In this document: in pieces, positions 42,598-50,153 of the stretch
How the letters are laid out: each line of letters starts with the position of its first letter
Numbering within the stretch: the first letter of the stretch is position 1
NCBI GenBank assembly: GCA_002327725.1
Contig: DCXP01000066.1
Coordinates: forward strand, 1 to 53,545
Source of the DNA: Proteobacteria bacterium UBA2133
Lineage (GTDB): Bacteria > Pseudomonadota > Gammaproteobacteria > Arenicellales > UBA868
DNA length: 53,545 bases
Direction of reading: 5' to 3'
Position numbers and translations under genes: made by a program
The notes under the pieces: generated by a model
Told to the model about the DNA's origin: nothing
What the model saw: only the letters and a program-made list of their open reading frames with translations
The model's database searches: none

Positions 42598-44505
42598 TTA
42601 ATGCCGCGCGCTGGCGTCGGGGAGAAGACATTGCTCAACCACGTCTGACACCGCTATGGTGCCCAGGTCTTCACCTTCCCGCGTGCGCACGGCAACACAA
42701 CCCTGTTCCACCTCCCGATCTCCAACAACCAGCAGATACGGAATCCGTCTCAGGGTAGATTCGCGGATTTTATAGCCAATTTTCTCGTTTCTCAAGTCAG
42801 TTTCGACTCTGAGCCCATGTTTTTTAAGGAAATTTTCGATTTCCAACGCGAATGGCTGCTGTCGATCGGCAATGTTCAGAATGATTGCCTGGACCGGCGC
42901 AAGCCAGAACGGCAGTCTACCCGCGGTATCTTCGATCAGAATTCCGATAAAGCGCTCCAACGACCCCAGAATCGCCCGGTGAATCATCACCGGAACCTGC
43001 TTTGAGCCGTTCTCGGTAACATAGGACGCCCCAAGCCGGCTGGGCATCGAGAAATCGACCTGAATGGTGCCGCACTGCCAGCGGCGTCCAATGGAATCGC
43101 GCAGCACAAACTCGTGTTTGGGTCCGTAAAAAGCGCCTTCGCCGGGCTGGACAACGTAGTCGATACCCTTCTCCTCCAGCGCACGGGCGAGCGCATCCTC
43201 TGCGCGATCCCATAACGCATCTTCACCGACACGTTGCTCGGGCCGGGTTGAAAGCGCTACTTCGATATCGTTAAAGCCGAAGTCCCGGTACATCCGGTAG
43301 GTCAGTTCAATGAGGGTGGATACCTCCTCGTGGAGTTGATCCTCGGTACAGAAAACATGGGCGTCATCCTGGGTGAATCGCCTCGCCCGGAGCAGGCCAT
43401 GGAGTGTCCCCGAGGGCTCGTTTCGATGCACGATCCCGAATTCGGCGATGCGGATAGGAAGATCCCGGTAACTTCGAAGGCCCTGATTGAAAAGCTGCAC
43501 ATGCCCGGGGCAGTTCATCGGTTTAATGGCGTAATCCCGGTCATCAACATGGATGATGAACATGTTGTCGCGGAATTTGTCCCAATGGCCGGAGCGCTCC
43601 CACAGGCTGCGGTCAAGCATCTGCGGTGTATGGACTTCCTGGTAGTCGTATTCGGACAGGAGGTTACGGACATAGCGCTCCATGACGGTATAGAGCGTCC
43701 AGCCATCGCGGTGCCAGAACACCATGCCCGGCGCTTCCTCCTGAAAGTGAAAGAGATCGAGCGTTTTTCCGATCCGTCGGTGGTCTCGCTTTTCGGCTTC
43801 TGCAATGCGGGTAAGGTATTCCTCAAGAGACTTCTTGTCGCCCCAGGCGGTCCCGTAGATGCGCTGCAACATCTCGTTGCTGGAGTCGCCCCGCCAGTAG
43901 GCTCCGGCCAGTTTGGTCAGCTTAAACGCACGAATCATGCCAATGTTCGGCACGTGCGGTCCGCGGCACAAGTCGGTAAAGTCACCCTGGCGATAAATGG
44001 ATAAGGCCTCTTCTGCGGAGATCTCTTCGATAATTTCGGCTTTGTACCCTTCTCCGGCATCCCGGAAATAAGCGATCGCCTCTGCACGGCTCATGGCAAT
44101 GCGCTCCACCTGCGCGCCGGTCTTTGCCAGCGTCTGCATTCTTTCCTGAATGCGCTCGAGATCGTCCTCGGTGAACCCGGGGGCATAGGCGAAGTCGTAG
44201 TAAAAGCCATCTTCGATCACCGGGCCGATCGTGACCTGCGCCTCGGGGTAAAGCTGCTTTACCGCCTGCGCAAGAAGGTGGGCACATGAGTGGCGCAGGA
44301 TCTCAAGACCTTCCGGGTCTTTGGCCGTGATAATGCGCACGGCGGCGTCGCTATGGATTTCGTGGGATGCGTCTACCAGAGCGCCATCCACATCTCCACC
44401 CAGGGTGGCTTTGGCGAGTCCAGGACCGATATCTGCGGCAATCTGGGCCACCGTACGGGGTCCCGGGTATTCACGAACGCTGGCGTCGGGCAGAGTGATC
44501 TTCAT
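42598..44505 (-). CDS. thrS: Threonyl-tRNA synthetase
   Basis: 635 residues. TGS domain 1-62, editing (SAD) domain about 63-225 (HSCAHLLAQA, TDLCRGPHVPNIG), class II core (GMVFWHRDGWTLY, KPMNCPGHVQLF, HRNEPSGTLHGLLRARRFTQDDAH, VMIHRAILGSLERFIGIL) and anticodon domain about 535-635. Its stop lies 19 bases before infC's AUA start. A 190-base upstream gap could hold an operator, as in E. coli, but I cannot identify one. Confidence 0.98.
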   Translation of the reverse strand: MKITLPDASVREYPGPRTVAQIAADIGPGLAKATLGGDVDGALVDASHEIHSDAAVRIITAKDPEGLEILRHSCAHLLAQAVKQLYPEAQVTIGPVIEDGFYYDFAYAPGFTEDDLERIQERMQTLAKTGAQVERIAMSRAEAIAYFRDAGEGYKAEIIEEISAEEALSIYRQGDFTDLCRGPHVPNIGMIRAFKLTKLAGAYWRGDSSNEMLQRIYGTAWGDKKSLEEYLTRIAEAEKRDHRRIGKTLDLFHFQEEAPGMVFWHRDGWTLYTVMERYVRNLLSEYDYQEVHTPQMLDRSLWERSGHWDKFRDNMFIIHVDDRDYAIKPMNCPGHVQLFNQGLRSYRDLPIRIAEFGIVHRNEPSGTLHGLLRARRFTQDDAHVFCTEDQLHEEVSTLIELTYRMYRDFGFNDIEVALSTRPEQRVGEDALWDRAEDALARALEEKGIDYVVQPGEGAFYGPKHEFVLRDSIGRRWQCGTIQVDFSMPSRLGASYVTENGSKQVPVMIHRAILGSLERFIGILIEDTAGRLPFWLAPVQAIILNIADRQQPFALEIENFLKKHGLRVETDLRNEKIGYKIRESTLRRIPYLLVVGDREVEQGCVAVRTREGEDLGTIAVSDVVEQCLLPDASARH

Positions 44506-44695
44506 AGTATGGGGCGAAACTGGTTAAAGGGCCGGATACCGGCCCGCCAACCGGGTAGACCGAAGTGCTTTCAGATACCCCTTTCGTCTCCAGAGTGGCA
44601 GGCGAAGGCAGAATTGCACGATCGCGCGCTCAAGTGGGAATCACCAGCCGCGAATTATAGTTGTAAAGCAATTGTGCAGGCATGATGCGGCAACT

Positions 44696-45160
44696 TTATT
44701 TCTCCTTTGAGATGTCAGTAGCGGTGCTCGGCACCCAGCAGTAACCGTCGGGGTCCAGCAGGTAGCATTCACGCAGGCCGTGCGGCCGATCCAGGCTGGT
44801 GCGCAACACCATGTGGTTTGCCGCTCGTGCTCGCGTTTCGCAAGCATCGGGGTCGAGTCCATATAGCCGCAGTTCAACGCCTCCGCCACGGATCTCTGAT
44901 TCCTTCACGACGGTGGGTAATGGGTTGTCGTGGTAGGTGTGGTCGGCGTGGAGTTGAAAAAATTCTCCGTTAAATTCCAATACAGCAAAATCTGCATCGG
45001 CCCGGTGGACCTGCATCGTCAGAACGTCTTTGAGAAAGGCGACGGTACGGCCAATATCCCGGACAAGGAGATTGATGCCAAAGCCTTTCAGGGCGCGGCC
45101 GAAGTCTGCTGCGGACGCATCGCGGGCAATCCTAGTATCCACCGCGTATCCCCAATGCAT
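44696..45160 (-). CDS. VOC (glyoxalase/bleomycin-resistance) superfamily protein
   Basis: 154 residues. INLLVRDIGRTVAFLKDVLTMQVHRADADFAVLEFNGEFFQLHADH forms the first beta-alpha-beta-beta-beta unit and GVELRLYGLDPDACETRARA...HGLRECYLLDPDGYCWVPS the second. Metal ligands are His71 region and a C-terminal acidic residue, but the assignment is uncertain. No specific substrate can be given. It is transcribed leftward toward thrS and opens inside a terminator-like hairpin. Confidence 0.78.
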   Translation of the reverse strand: MHWGYAVDTRIARDASAADFGRALKGFGINLLVRDIGRTVAFLKDVLTMQVHRADADFAVLEFNGEFFQLHADHTYHDNPLPTVVKESEIRGGGVELRLYGLDPDACETRARAANHMVLRTSLDRPHGLRECYLLDPDGYCWVPSTATDISKEK

Positions 45161-45162
45161 AA

Positions 45163-45190
45163 GCCGGGCTAACTGCCCGGCTTTTTTTGC
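45163..45190 (+). terminator. Plus-strand terminator-like hairpin without an upstream plus gene
   Basis: AAGCCGGGC taact GCCCGGCTT followed by T: an 8-9 bp perfect stem and a seven-T run (counting stem Ts) in plus orientation. No rightward gene lies upstream, so it may guard against read-through antisense to thrS/VOC, or may be a relic. On the minus strand it sits over the VOC gene's start. Confidence 0.7.
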
Positions 45191-45253
45191 CCCCCAACTT
45201 TACCCCCCAAGAGGATCCAGCGCGGATCTATCGGACCTAAGTCATTGATTTTC

Positions 45254-45328
45254 TGGTAGGCGCGAGTGGGATCGAACCACCGACCACCACCATGTCAAGG
45301 TGGTGCTCTACCACTGAGCTACGCGCCT
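45254..45328 (-). tRNA. tRNA-Val(GAC)
   Basis: 75 bases with encoded CCA. Acceptor AGGCGCG/CGCGCCT, D-arm GCTC...GAGC, anticodon stem CCACC/GGTGG with loop TTGACAT (anticodon GAC), T-arm GGTGG-TTCGATC-CCACT, then ACCA. The unusual A1-U72 pair at the acceptor end is seen directly. Confidence 0.96.
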
Positions 45329-45549
45329 TTAAGCCAGCGATGGCATTTTATACCTTCATCGCCGGAAATTCATCTGGAGTGCCTCCCCTCCTCGCACGCG
45401 CCTGTGCTCCCCGATTTTGAGACCTGATGGGGTTATCGGAGCGACCTCTTTTGTCCTATTGCGCGCCGACTAAATTAGAATCCCGTACCGTTGATAAACC
45501 ATCTGGGGAATTCTACTGCCTCCCCGACCTGATACGAGGAGATCATCAA
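45329..45549. promoter_or_regulatory. Upstream region of the LysW operon
   Basis: 221 bases between tRNA-Val (leftward) and lysW (rightward). It must hold the operon promoter; I find no convincing -35/-10 pair by eye. A strong ribosome site (GAGGAG at 45536-45541) sits 8 bases before the lysW ATG. No clear operator for an ArgR- or LysM-type regulator is recognised. Confidence 0.5.
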
Positions 45550-45714
45550 ATGACCGAATGTCCTGTATGCGGTGCCGAGATCGTCTTTGCCCAGGGTACT
45601 GTGGTGGGAGAACTTCTTGAGTGCGCCGATTGCGGCTCAGAACTCGAAGTTACCGGCCTTGATCCTGCAGCCGTGACTGAAGCGCCTGAGACCGAGGAGG
45701 ACTGGGGCGAATGA
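45550..45714 (+). CDS. lysW: LysW: amino-group carrier protein
   Basis: 54 residues from ATG 45550. Zinc-ribbon cysteines Cys4, Cys7, Cys25, Cys28 (CPVCGAE... CADCGS), an acidic body, and the C-terminal motif EDWGE, the signature of LysW. The gamma-carboxyl of the last Glu (Glu54) is the attachment point of the substrate amino group. It protects and carries alpha-aminoadipate (lysine route) or glutamate (arginine/ornithine route). The stop overlaps the lysX start (ATGA). Confidence 0.95.
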   Translation: MTECPVCGAEIVFAQGTVVGELLECADCGSELEVTGLDPAAVTEAPETEEDWGE

Positions 45715-46544
45715 ACGTTGGGCTGCTGCACTCTTTGATCCGCAAAGAAGAAAAGCTCCTGATTGAGGAGTTTCAGGCCCGCGGGGCGGGCCTCACGATG
45801 ATCGACGATCGTGACCTGGTGTTTGATCTTCAATCCGTCCCTGATGTCGATGTGGTTCTGGAACGAAGCATTAATCATTCCCGCTCTCTCTATGGCCTTC
45901 GATTGTTCGAAGCGGCAGGCATACACTGCATTAACTCCGCCAACGTAGCCAAAATATGCGGCGACAAGATCCTGACTTCCGTTGCGCTTAAAGAAGCGGG
46001 TGTCAGGCAACCGGCCGTTCGCGTTGCATTTACCGAAGCCTCTGCGCTCAACGCCATTGAGGAACTTGGCTATCCTGTGGTTCTGAAGCCAGCCGTGGGT
46101 TCCTGGGGCCGGCTGTTATCGAAGGTTAATGACCGCGAATCTGCCGAGGCCATCCTTGAGCACAAGTCTCTCCTCGGCAGTTATCATCACTCGATCTTCT
46201 ATATTCAGAAGTTCGTTGAAAAGAAAGGTCGTGATATCCGCAGTTTCGTGGTCGGTGATGTGTGCATTGCGGCCATCTACCGGACCTCGGAACACTGGAT
46301 CACAAATACCGCGCGTGGCGCCGTGGCGAGCGGATGCGAAGTGGATGCCGGTATCGCCGAGATATCCCTGGCGGCCGCTAACGCTGTCGGTGGCGGCATA
46401 CTGGCGGTCGATCTATTTGAGACCGACGACGGCCTGTACGTTAATGAAGTCAATTACACCATGGAATTTCGAAACAGCATTGAGACCACCGGGGTCGATA
46501 TACCGGCACGGATCGTTGATTTCACGTTGAGATCAGGGCAATGA
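45711..46544 (+). CDS. lysX: LysX: ATP-grasp ligase joining substrate to LysW
   Basis: 277 residues, ATP-grasp (RimK-like) ligase. It uses ATP to link the alpha-amino group of glutamate or alpha-aminoadipate to the LysW C-terminal Glu. Seen: VVLKPAVGSWGRLL, the ATP-binding KFVEKKGRDIRSFVVGD, HWITNTARGA, metal-binding LAVDLFETDDGLYVNEVNYTMEF and NSIETTGVDIP, which closely resemble the Thermus LysX region as I recall it. The motif for substrate choice is not something I can decode safely, so lysine versus ornithine is open. Stop overlaps lysY start (ATGA). Confidence 0.93.
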   Translation: MNVGLLHSLIRKEEKLLIEEFQARGAGLTMIDDRDLVFDLQSVPDVDVVLERSINHSRSLYGLRLFEAAGIHCINSANVAKICGDKILTSVALKEAGVRQPAVRVAFTEASALNAIEELGYPVVLKPAVGSWGRLLSKVNDRESAEAILEHKSLLGSYHHSIFYIQKFVEKKGRDIRSFVVGDVCIAAIYRTSEHWITNTARGAVASGCEVDAGIAEISLAAANAVGGGILAVDLFETDDGLYVNEVNYTMEFRNSIETTGVDIPARIVDFTLRSGQ

Positions 46545-47566
46545 TCAACGTCTCCATCGTCGGCGGGTCCGGTTACACGGGCGGAGAACTGCTGCGGCTG
46601 TTGCTCCTGCATGAAGGATCCCGGGTCACCCAGGTCACCTCCGAACGCTTTGCCGGAAAGGCCGTCCATAAGGCACACCCCAATCTGCGCAAGGCCTGCG
46701 CGCTCAAGTTCTGCACCCTGGGGGAGCTTGAGCCCTGTGATGTCCTGTTCCTGTGCCTGCCGCATAGAAAGACCGCTGAGCGTTTCGATGCGTTTTCGGC
46801 CCTGGCGCCCAGAATTATCGACTTGAGCGCTGACTTCCGCCTGTCTGATCCCGACGTGTATGCGGAGTGGTATGGGCAGCCGCACCCGAGGCCGGAACTG
46901 CTTGAGCGTTTTGTGTACGGTATTCCGGAGCTGCATCGCAGCGAGATTCAGGCGGCGACGCACGTTGCCTGTGGCGGCTGCAATGCCACCGCCAGCACAC
47001 TCGCCCTGGCGCCGCTGGCGCGGCGCAACTTGATTTCCTCAGTGGTCATTGATGTCAAGGCGGGTTCAAGCGAGGGCGGCAACGCGGCAAGTGAGGCAAG
47101 CCATCATCCGGAGCGAAGCGGCGCCGTCCGATCTTATCGGCCGACGCGACACCGGCACGTTGCCGAGATTACCCAGTCCCTTGGTGACTTCCCGGTGTAT
47201 TTTTCCGCGACCTCAATCGAGATGGTTCGGGGAATCCTGGCAACTTGTCATGTGTTCCTGAATGAGCCGCGGCAGGAAAAAGAAATCTGGGGCATATACC
47301 GGGAGGACTATGCGAACGAGCCCTTTATCCGGATCGTCAAAGAGCGAAGCGGCATCCACCGTTACCCTGAGCCCAAGCTATTGAGTGGAAGCAACTTTTG
47401 CGACATCGGGTTTGAGATTGATGCCGGCAGTACGCGGCTGGTCATGATCAGCGCGATCGATAATCTCATGAAGGGAGCAGCGGGTCAGGCTGTTCAGTGT
47501 TTCAACATCATGCAGGGGCTGGATGAGTCAACCGGGCTGACGTTCCCCGGTCTGCACCCGATCTAA
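46541..47566 (+). CDS. lysY: LysY: [LysW]-gamma-acyl phosphate reductase (ArgC-like)
   Basis: 341 residues, NADPH-dependent semialdehyde-forming reductase of the ArgC family. NADP motif GGSGYTGGELLRL (8-20), catalytic Cys147 (CGGCNATASTLALAPL), HRHVAEI, and SGSNFCDIGFEIDAGSTRLV. It reduces the LysW-bound acyl phosphate from LysZ to the semialdehyde. The operon context rather than sequence alone separates it from true ArgC. Starts within lysX. Confidence 0.92.
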   Translation: MINVSIVGGSGYTGGELLRLLLLHEGSRVTQVTSERFAGKAVHKAHPNLRKACALKFCTLGELEPCDVLFLCLPHRKTAERFDAFSALAPRIIDLSADFRLSDPDVYAEWYGQPHPRPELLERFVYGIPELHRSEIQAATHVACGGCNATASTLALAPLARRNLISSVVIDVKAGSSEGGNAASEASHHPERSGAVRSYRPTRHRHVAEITQSLGDFPVYFSATSIEMVRGILATCHVFLNEPRQEKEIWGIYREDYANEPFIRIVKERSGIHRYPEPKLLSGSNFCDIGFEIDAGSTRLVMISAIDNLMKGAAGQAVQCFNIMQGLDESTGLTFPGLHPI

Positions 47567-47572
47567 CCGCCT

Positions 47573-48208
47573 ATGTGCCGGCTTCTCTGGCTTCGGGCAG
47601 ATAATCCCTTTGAGATCGCGTCACACTTACACCCGTTCGGCGCACTGTGCCGTGACAGCGAGGAGTATCAGGGTCACGGCTGGGGCTGCGTCTGGCTTGA
47701 AGATGGGCGCTGGCAATTCCACCATAACATTGCGCCGATCTGGACAGATGACCTCGATCGGTTCGGCAAGACCAGCCTCTTGCTGGCGCACGCCCGCAGT
47801 GCGTTTCGGGATGAAGGTATCGCTGTTGAGAATAATATGCCTTTTGCTCGGGATAACGAGGTATTTATCTTCAACGGCGAACTCTCAGGAGTCCGTATCC
47901 GCGAAGAAGGCCGTATCGGGGCTGAGAAGATTTTCAACTACATCGGGCGCTTCGCACACCATGGCACCCTTCAGGGCCTTAACAAGGCGGTCAACGTGAT
48001 CGAAAAACGCAGCCGCTACATACGGGCGATGAATATGATCCTGGCCACTCCGGAACGTTCGCTGCTGGCAACCCTCTACAATGAAAATCCGGGGTATTTC
48101 CAGATGCATCGAGCATCAGCAGGCGGCTTAAACGTGGTCTGCTCCGAGCCATACCCGCTTGATGCGACATGGCGCCCTATTGAAAACCGTACTGTCACCG
48201 AGTTATAG
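47573..48208 (+). CDS. Stand-alone class II glutamine amidotransferase-like hydrolase in the LysW operon
   Basis: 211 residues, one Ntn-hydrolase domain and no synthetase part. The N-terminal nucleophile is Cys2 (MCRLLWLR). Other family features are QGHGWGCVW (34-41), AHARSAF (72-78, the Arg that holds the glutamine carboxylate), ENNMPFARDNEVFIFNGEL (86-104, with the Asn-Gly oxyanion pair at 101-102) and CSEPY (190-194). It is similar to YafJ/EgtC-type proteins. It lies 6 bases after lysY and 14 before lysZ, so it is part of the operon. lysK is absent, and the bond to LysW is a gamma-glutamyl amide, so it may be the releasing hydrolase. A different role, such as ammonia supply, is possible. 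Confidence 0.9.
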   Translation: MCRLLWLRADNPFEIASHLHPFGALCRDSEEYQGHGWGCVWLEDGRWQFHHNIAPIWTDDLDRFGKTSLLLAHARSAFRDEGIAVENNMPFARDNEVFIFNGELSGVRIREEGRIGAEKIFNYIGRFAHHGTLQGLNKAVNVIEKRSRYIRAMNMILATPERSLLATLYNENPGYFQMHRASAGGLNVVCSEPYPLDATWRPIENRTVTEL

Positions 48209-48222
48209 CAACACGCCTTACT

Positions 48223-49014
48223 ATGTTGATTATCAAAGTCGGCGGCGGCGCCCAGATTAACCTCGAGGGGGTGGCGACCGATCTCGCCACCATCGAGGAG
48301 CCGTATGTTGTCGTGCTGGGCGCCAATGCCCTTCGCGACGACCTTGCAAGCCGTATTGGGCACGAGAACGTCCAGTTAACGTCGGTGTCGGGCTATACCA
48401 GCATCTACTCAGACCCCGAGGCCATCGACCTGATCATGATGGCCTACAGCGGGCTTAAGAACCGGCGCTTTGTGGAGCTGTGCCAGCGCAACGGCATCAA
48501 CGCCGTGGGCCTCACCGGACTGGATGGCCGCCTGATCCAGGGCCGGCGCAACAAGGGGATTAAAGTGCGGGAAAACGGAAAGACCCTGATCAAGCGGGAT
48601 TTTTCCGGCAAGCCTGAGACGGTAAATGCGTCGCTGCTGAAAACACTCCTTCGAGACGGCTATCGCCCGGTGATCAGCATTCCGATCATCGACGAGCAGG
48701 GTTTTGCCATCAATTCGGAAAATGATGACATTGTCGGGGTCCTGCAGAAGACCCTGCACACACTCAAGGTTATCCAGCTCATCGAGGCGCCGGGTTTCCT
48801 GGAAGATAAGGATGATGAACATTCCGCGCTTGCCGAGCTCCCGGCGGCAGAACTCGCGGATCGGGAAGCCACTGTGGAAGGCCGGATGAAGCGGAAAATT
48901 CTCGCGTTGCGGCGACTCTTTGACGCCGGGGTCAGCGAGGTCGTTATTGCCGATGGCCGAACAGAGCGCCCGCTACTGGATGCGCTGGCTGGCAAAGGAA
49001 CCACGGTGCGATGA
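48223..49014 (+). CDS. lysZ: LysZ: [LysW]-aminoadipate/glutamate kinase (ArgB-like)
   Basis: 263 residues, amino acid kinase fold (MLIIKVGGGAQINLEGV, VVVLGANALRDDLASRIG, INAVGLTGLDGRLIQGRRNKGI, NASLLKTLLRDGYRPVISI, INSENDDIVGVL). Phosphorylates the side-chain carboxylate of the LysW-bound substrate. The final codon overlaps the lysJ start (ATGA). Confidence 0.93.
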   Translation: MLIIKVGGGAQINLEGVATDLATIEEPYVVVLGANALRDDLASRIGHENVQLTSVSGYTSIYSDPEAIDLIMMAYSGLKNRRFVELCQRNGINAVGLTGLDGRLIQGRRNKGIKVRENGKTLIKRDFSGKPETVNASLLKTLLRDGYRPVISIPIIDEQGFAINSENDDIVGVLQKTLHTLKVIQLIEAPGFLEDKDDEHSALAELPAAELADREATVEGRMKRKILALRRLFDAGVSEVVIADGRTERPLLDALAGKGTTVR

Positions 49015-50153
49015 CCACCGAACCTCTCGAAGCCCGCTACGCGCTCGAGGTATATCCCCGTCGAGGCATCAACGTGGTGCGCGGCGAAGGCGCCCTCGTC
49101 TGGGACAGCGCGGGCAATGAATATCTCGACTGCGCCGCCGGGGTCGGGGTCGCAAATATCGGTCACAGTAACCCGGCGGTGGCTGACGCCGTCGCCAAAC
49201 AGGCCAAAACCCTGCTCACCTGCCCGGGCATTTTCCATAACGATCGCCGCGGCGAGTTGATGCAGAAACTGGTGAATCTCGCCCCTCAAGGTCTCAACCG
49301 TGTCTTCTTGTGTAACTCCGGTACGGAAAGTGTTGAAGCCGCGATAAAGCTGGCGCGTGCCAGCACCGGACGGAGCGGTCTGGTCACGGCTATGCGCGGC
49401 TTTCACGGCAGAACCTTGGGCGCGTTGAGTGCTACGTTCAAATACCGGGACGCTTTCGAGCCCCTGCTCCCAGGGAACACATTCGTTCCGCTTAATAATA
49501 TTGAAAAACTTGATGCGGCCATCGGTGAAAGCACCTCAGCCGTGATCCTGGAGGTTGTCCAGGGCGAAGGGGGAGTCCGCCCCGCCGAAGCAGAGTACCT
49601 TGCGGCAGCCAGACGTCTGTGTACTGAACGGGGGGCTTTGCTGATTATTGATGAAGTGCAGACCGGCTTCTGTCGAACCGGCCGGTTTTTTGCCTGCGAA
49701 CATTTTGCCCTGCATCCGGATATGATGTGCCTCGCCAAGGGGATTGCAGGGGGAGTGCCGATGGGTGCGGTGCTGTGTGCCGACAGTGTCATCGCTCGAA
49801 TCGGCGTACACGGGTCAACATTCGGCGGCAATCCGCTGGCCTGCGCCGCAGCCTCTGCCGCGGTCGATTTTATGTGTCAGGAGAAACTGGCCGAACGGGC
49901 CGCAGGGCTCGGCGCCTATTTTGCAGAGCGGTTTTCGAGCGCGCTGCCGGAGTCTGTCAGAGAGCTAAGGCAGCTGGGCCTGATGATCGGGATTGAGCTC
50001 AGGCAAAAGGCAACACCTTTTCTGCAGGCACTGCTGGAACATCGCATTATCGCCCTTCCCGCCGGCCCTACCGTGATCCGCCTGTTGCCGCCTTTGACGA
50101 TTGCGCAGTCAGATCTTGACCGCGTGGTTTCAACTCTGCAAAAAGTCCTCTAG
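49011..50153 (+). CDS. lysJ: LysJ: [LysW]-semialdehyde aminotransferase (class III)
   Basis: 380 residues, PLP-dependent. CNSGTESVEAAIKLARASTGR, RGFHGRTLGALSAT, ILEVVQGEGGVRPA, IIDEVQTGFCRTGRFFACE and PLP-Lys243 in MCLAKGIAGGVPMG. It converts the LysW-bound semialdehyde to the amine (LysW-lysine or LysW-ornithine). It is last in the operon; no deacylase (LysK) follows. The TAG stop overlaps the convergent uvrB stop. Confidence 0.94.
   Translation: MTTEPLEARYALEVYPRRGINVVRGEGALVWDSAGNEYLDCAAGVGVANIGHSNPAVADAVAKQAKTLLTCPGIFHNDRRGELMQKLVNLAPQGLNRVFLCNSGTESVEAAIKLARASTGRSGLVTAMRGFHGRTLGALSATFKYRDAFEPLLPGNTFVPLNNIEKLDAAIGESTSAVILEVVQGEGGVRPAEAEYLAAARRLCTERGALLIIDEVQTGFCRTGRFFACEHFALHPDMMCLAKGIAGGVPMGAVLCADSVIARIGVHGSTFGGNPLACAAASAAVDFMCQEKLAERAAGLGAYFAERFSSALPESVRELRQLGLMIGIELRQKATPFLQALLEHRIIALPAGPTVIRLLPPLTIAQSDLDRVVSTLQKVL
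50053..50060 (-). other. KOPS-like FtsK-orienting octamer, pointing to dif
   Basis: CCCTTCCC on the plus strand is GGGAAGGG on the minus strand, oriented toward dif about 42 kb away, inside lysJ. Confidence 0.4.

Noticed and set aside
45254..50153. LysW operon as an island inserted into tRNA-Val
   Set aside because: The tRNA is complete, its 3' end faces away from the operon, and no repeated tRNA 3' fragment or integrase was seen.
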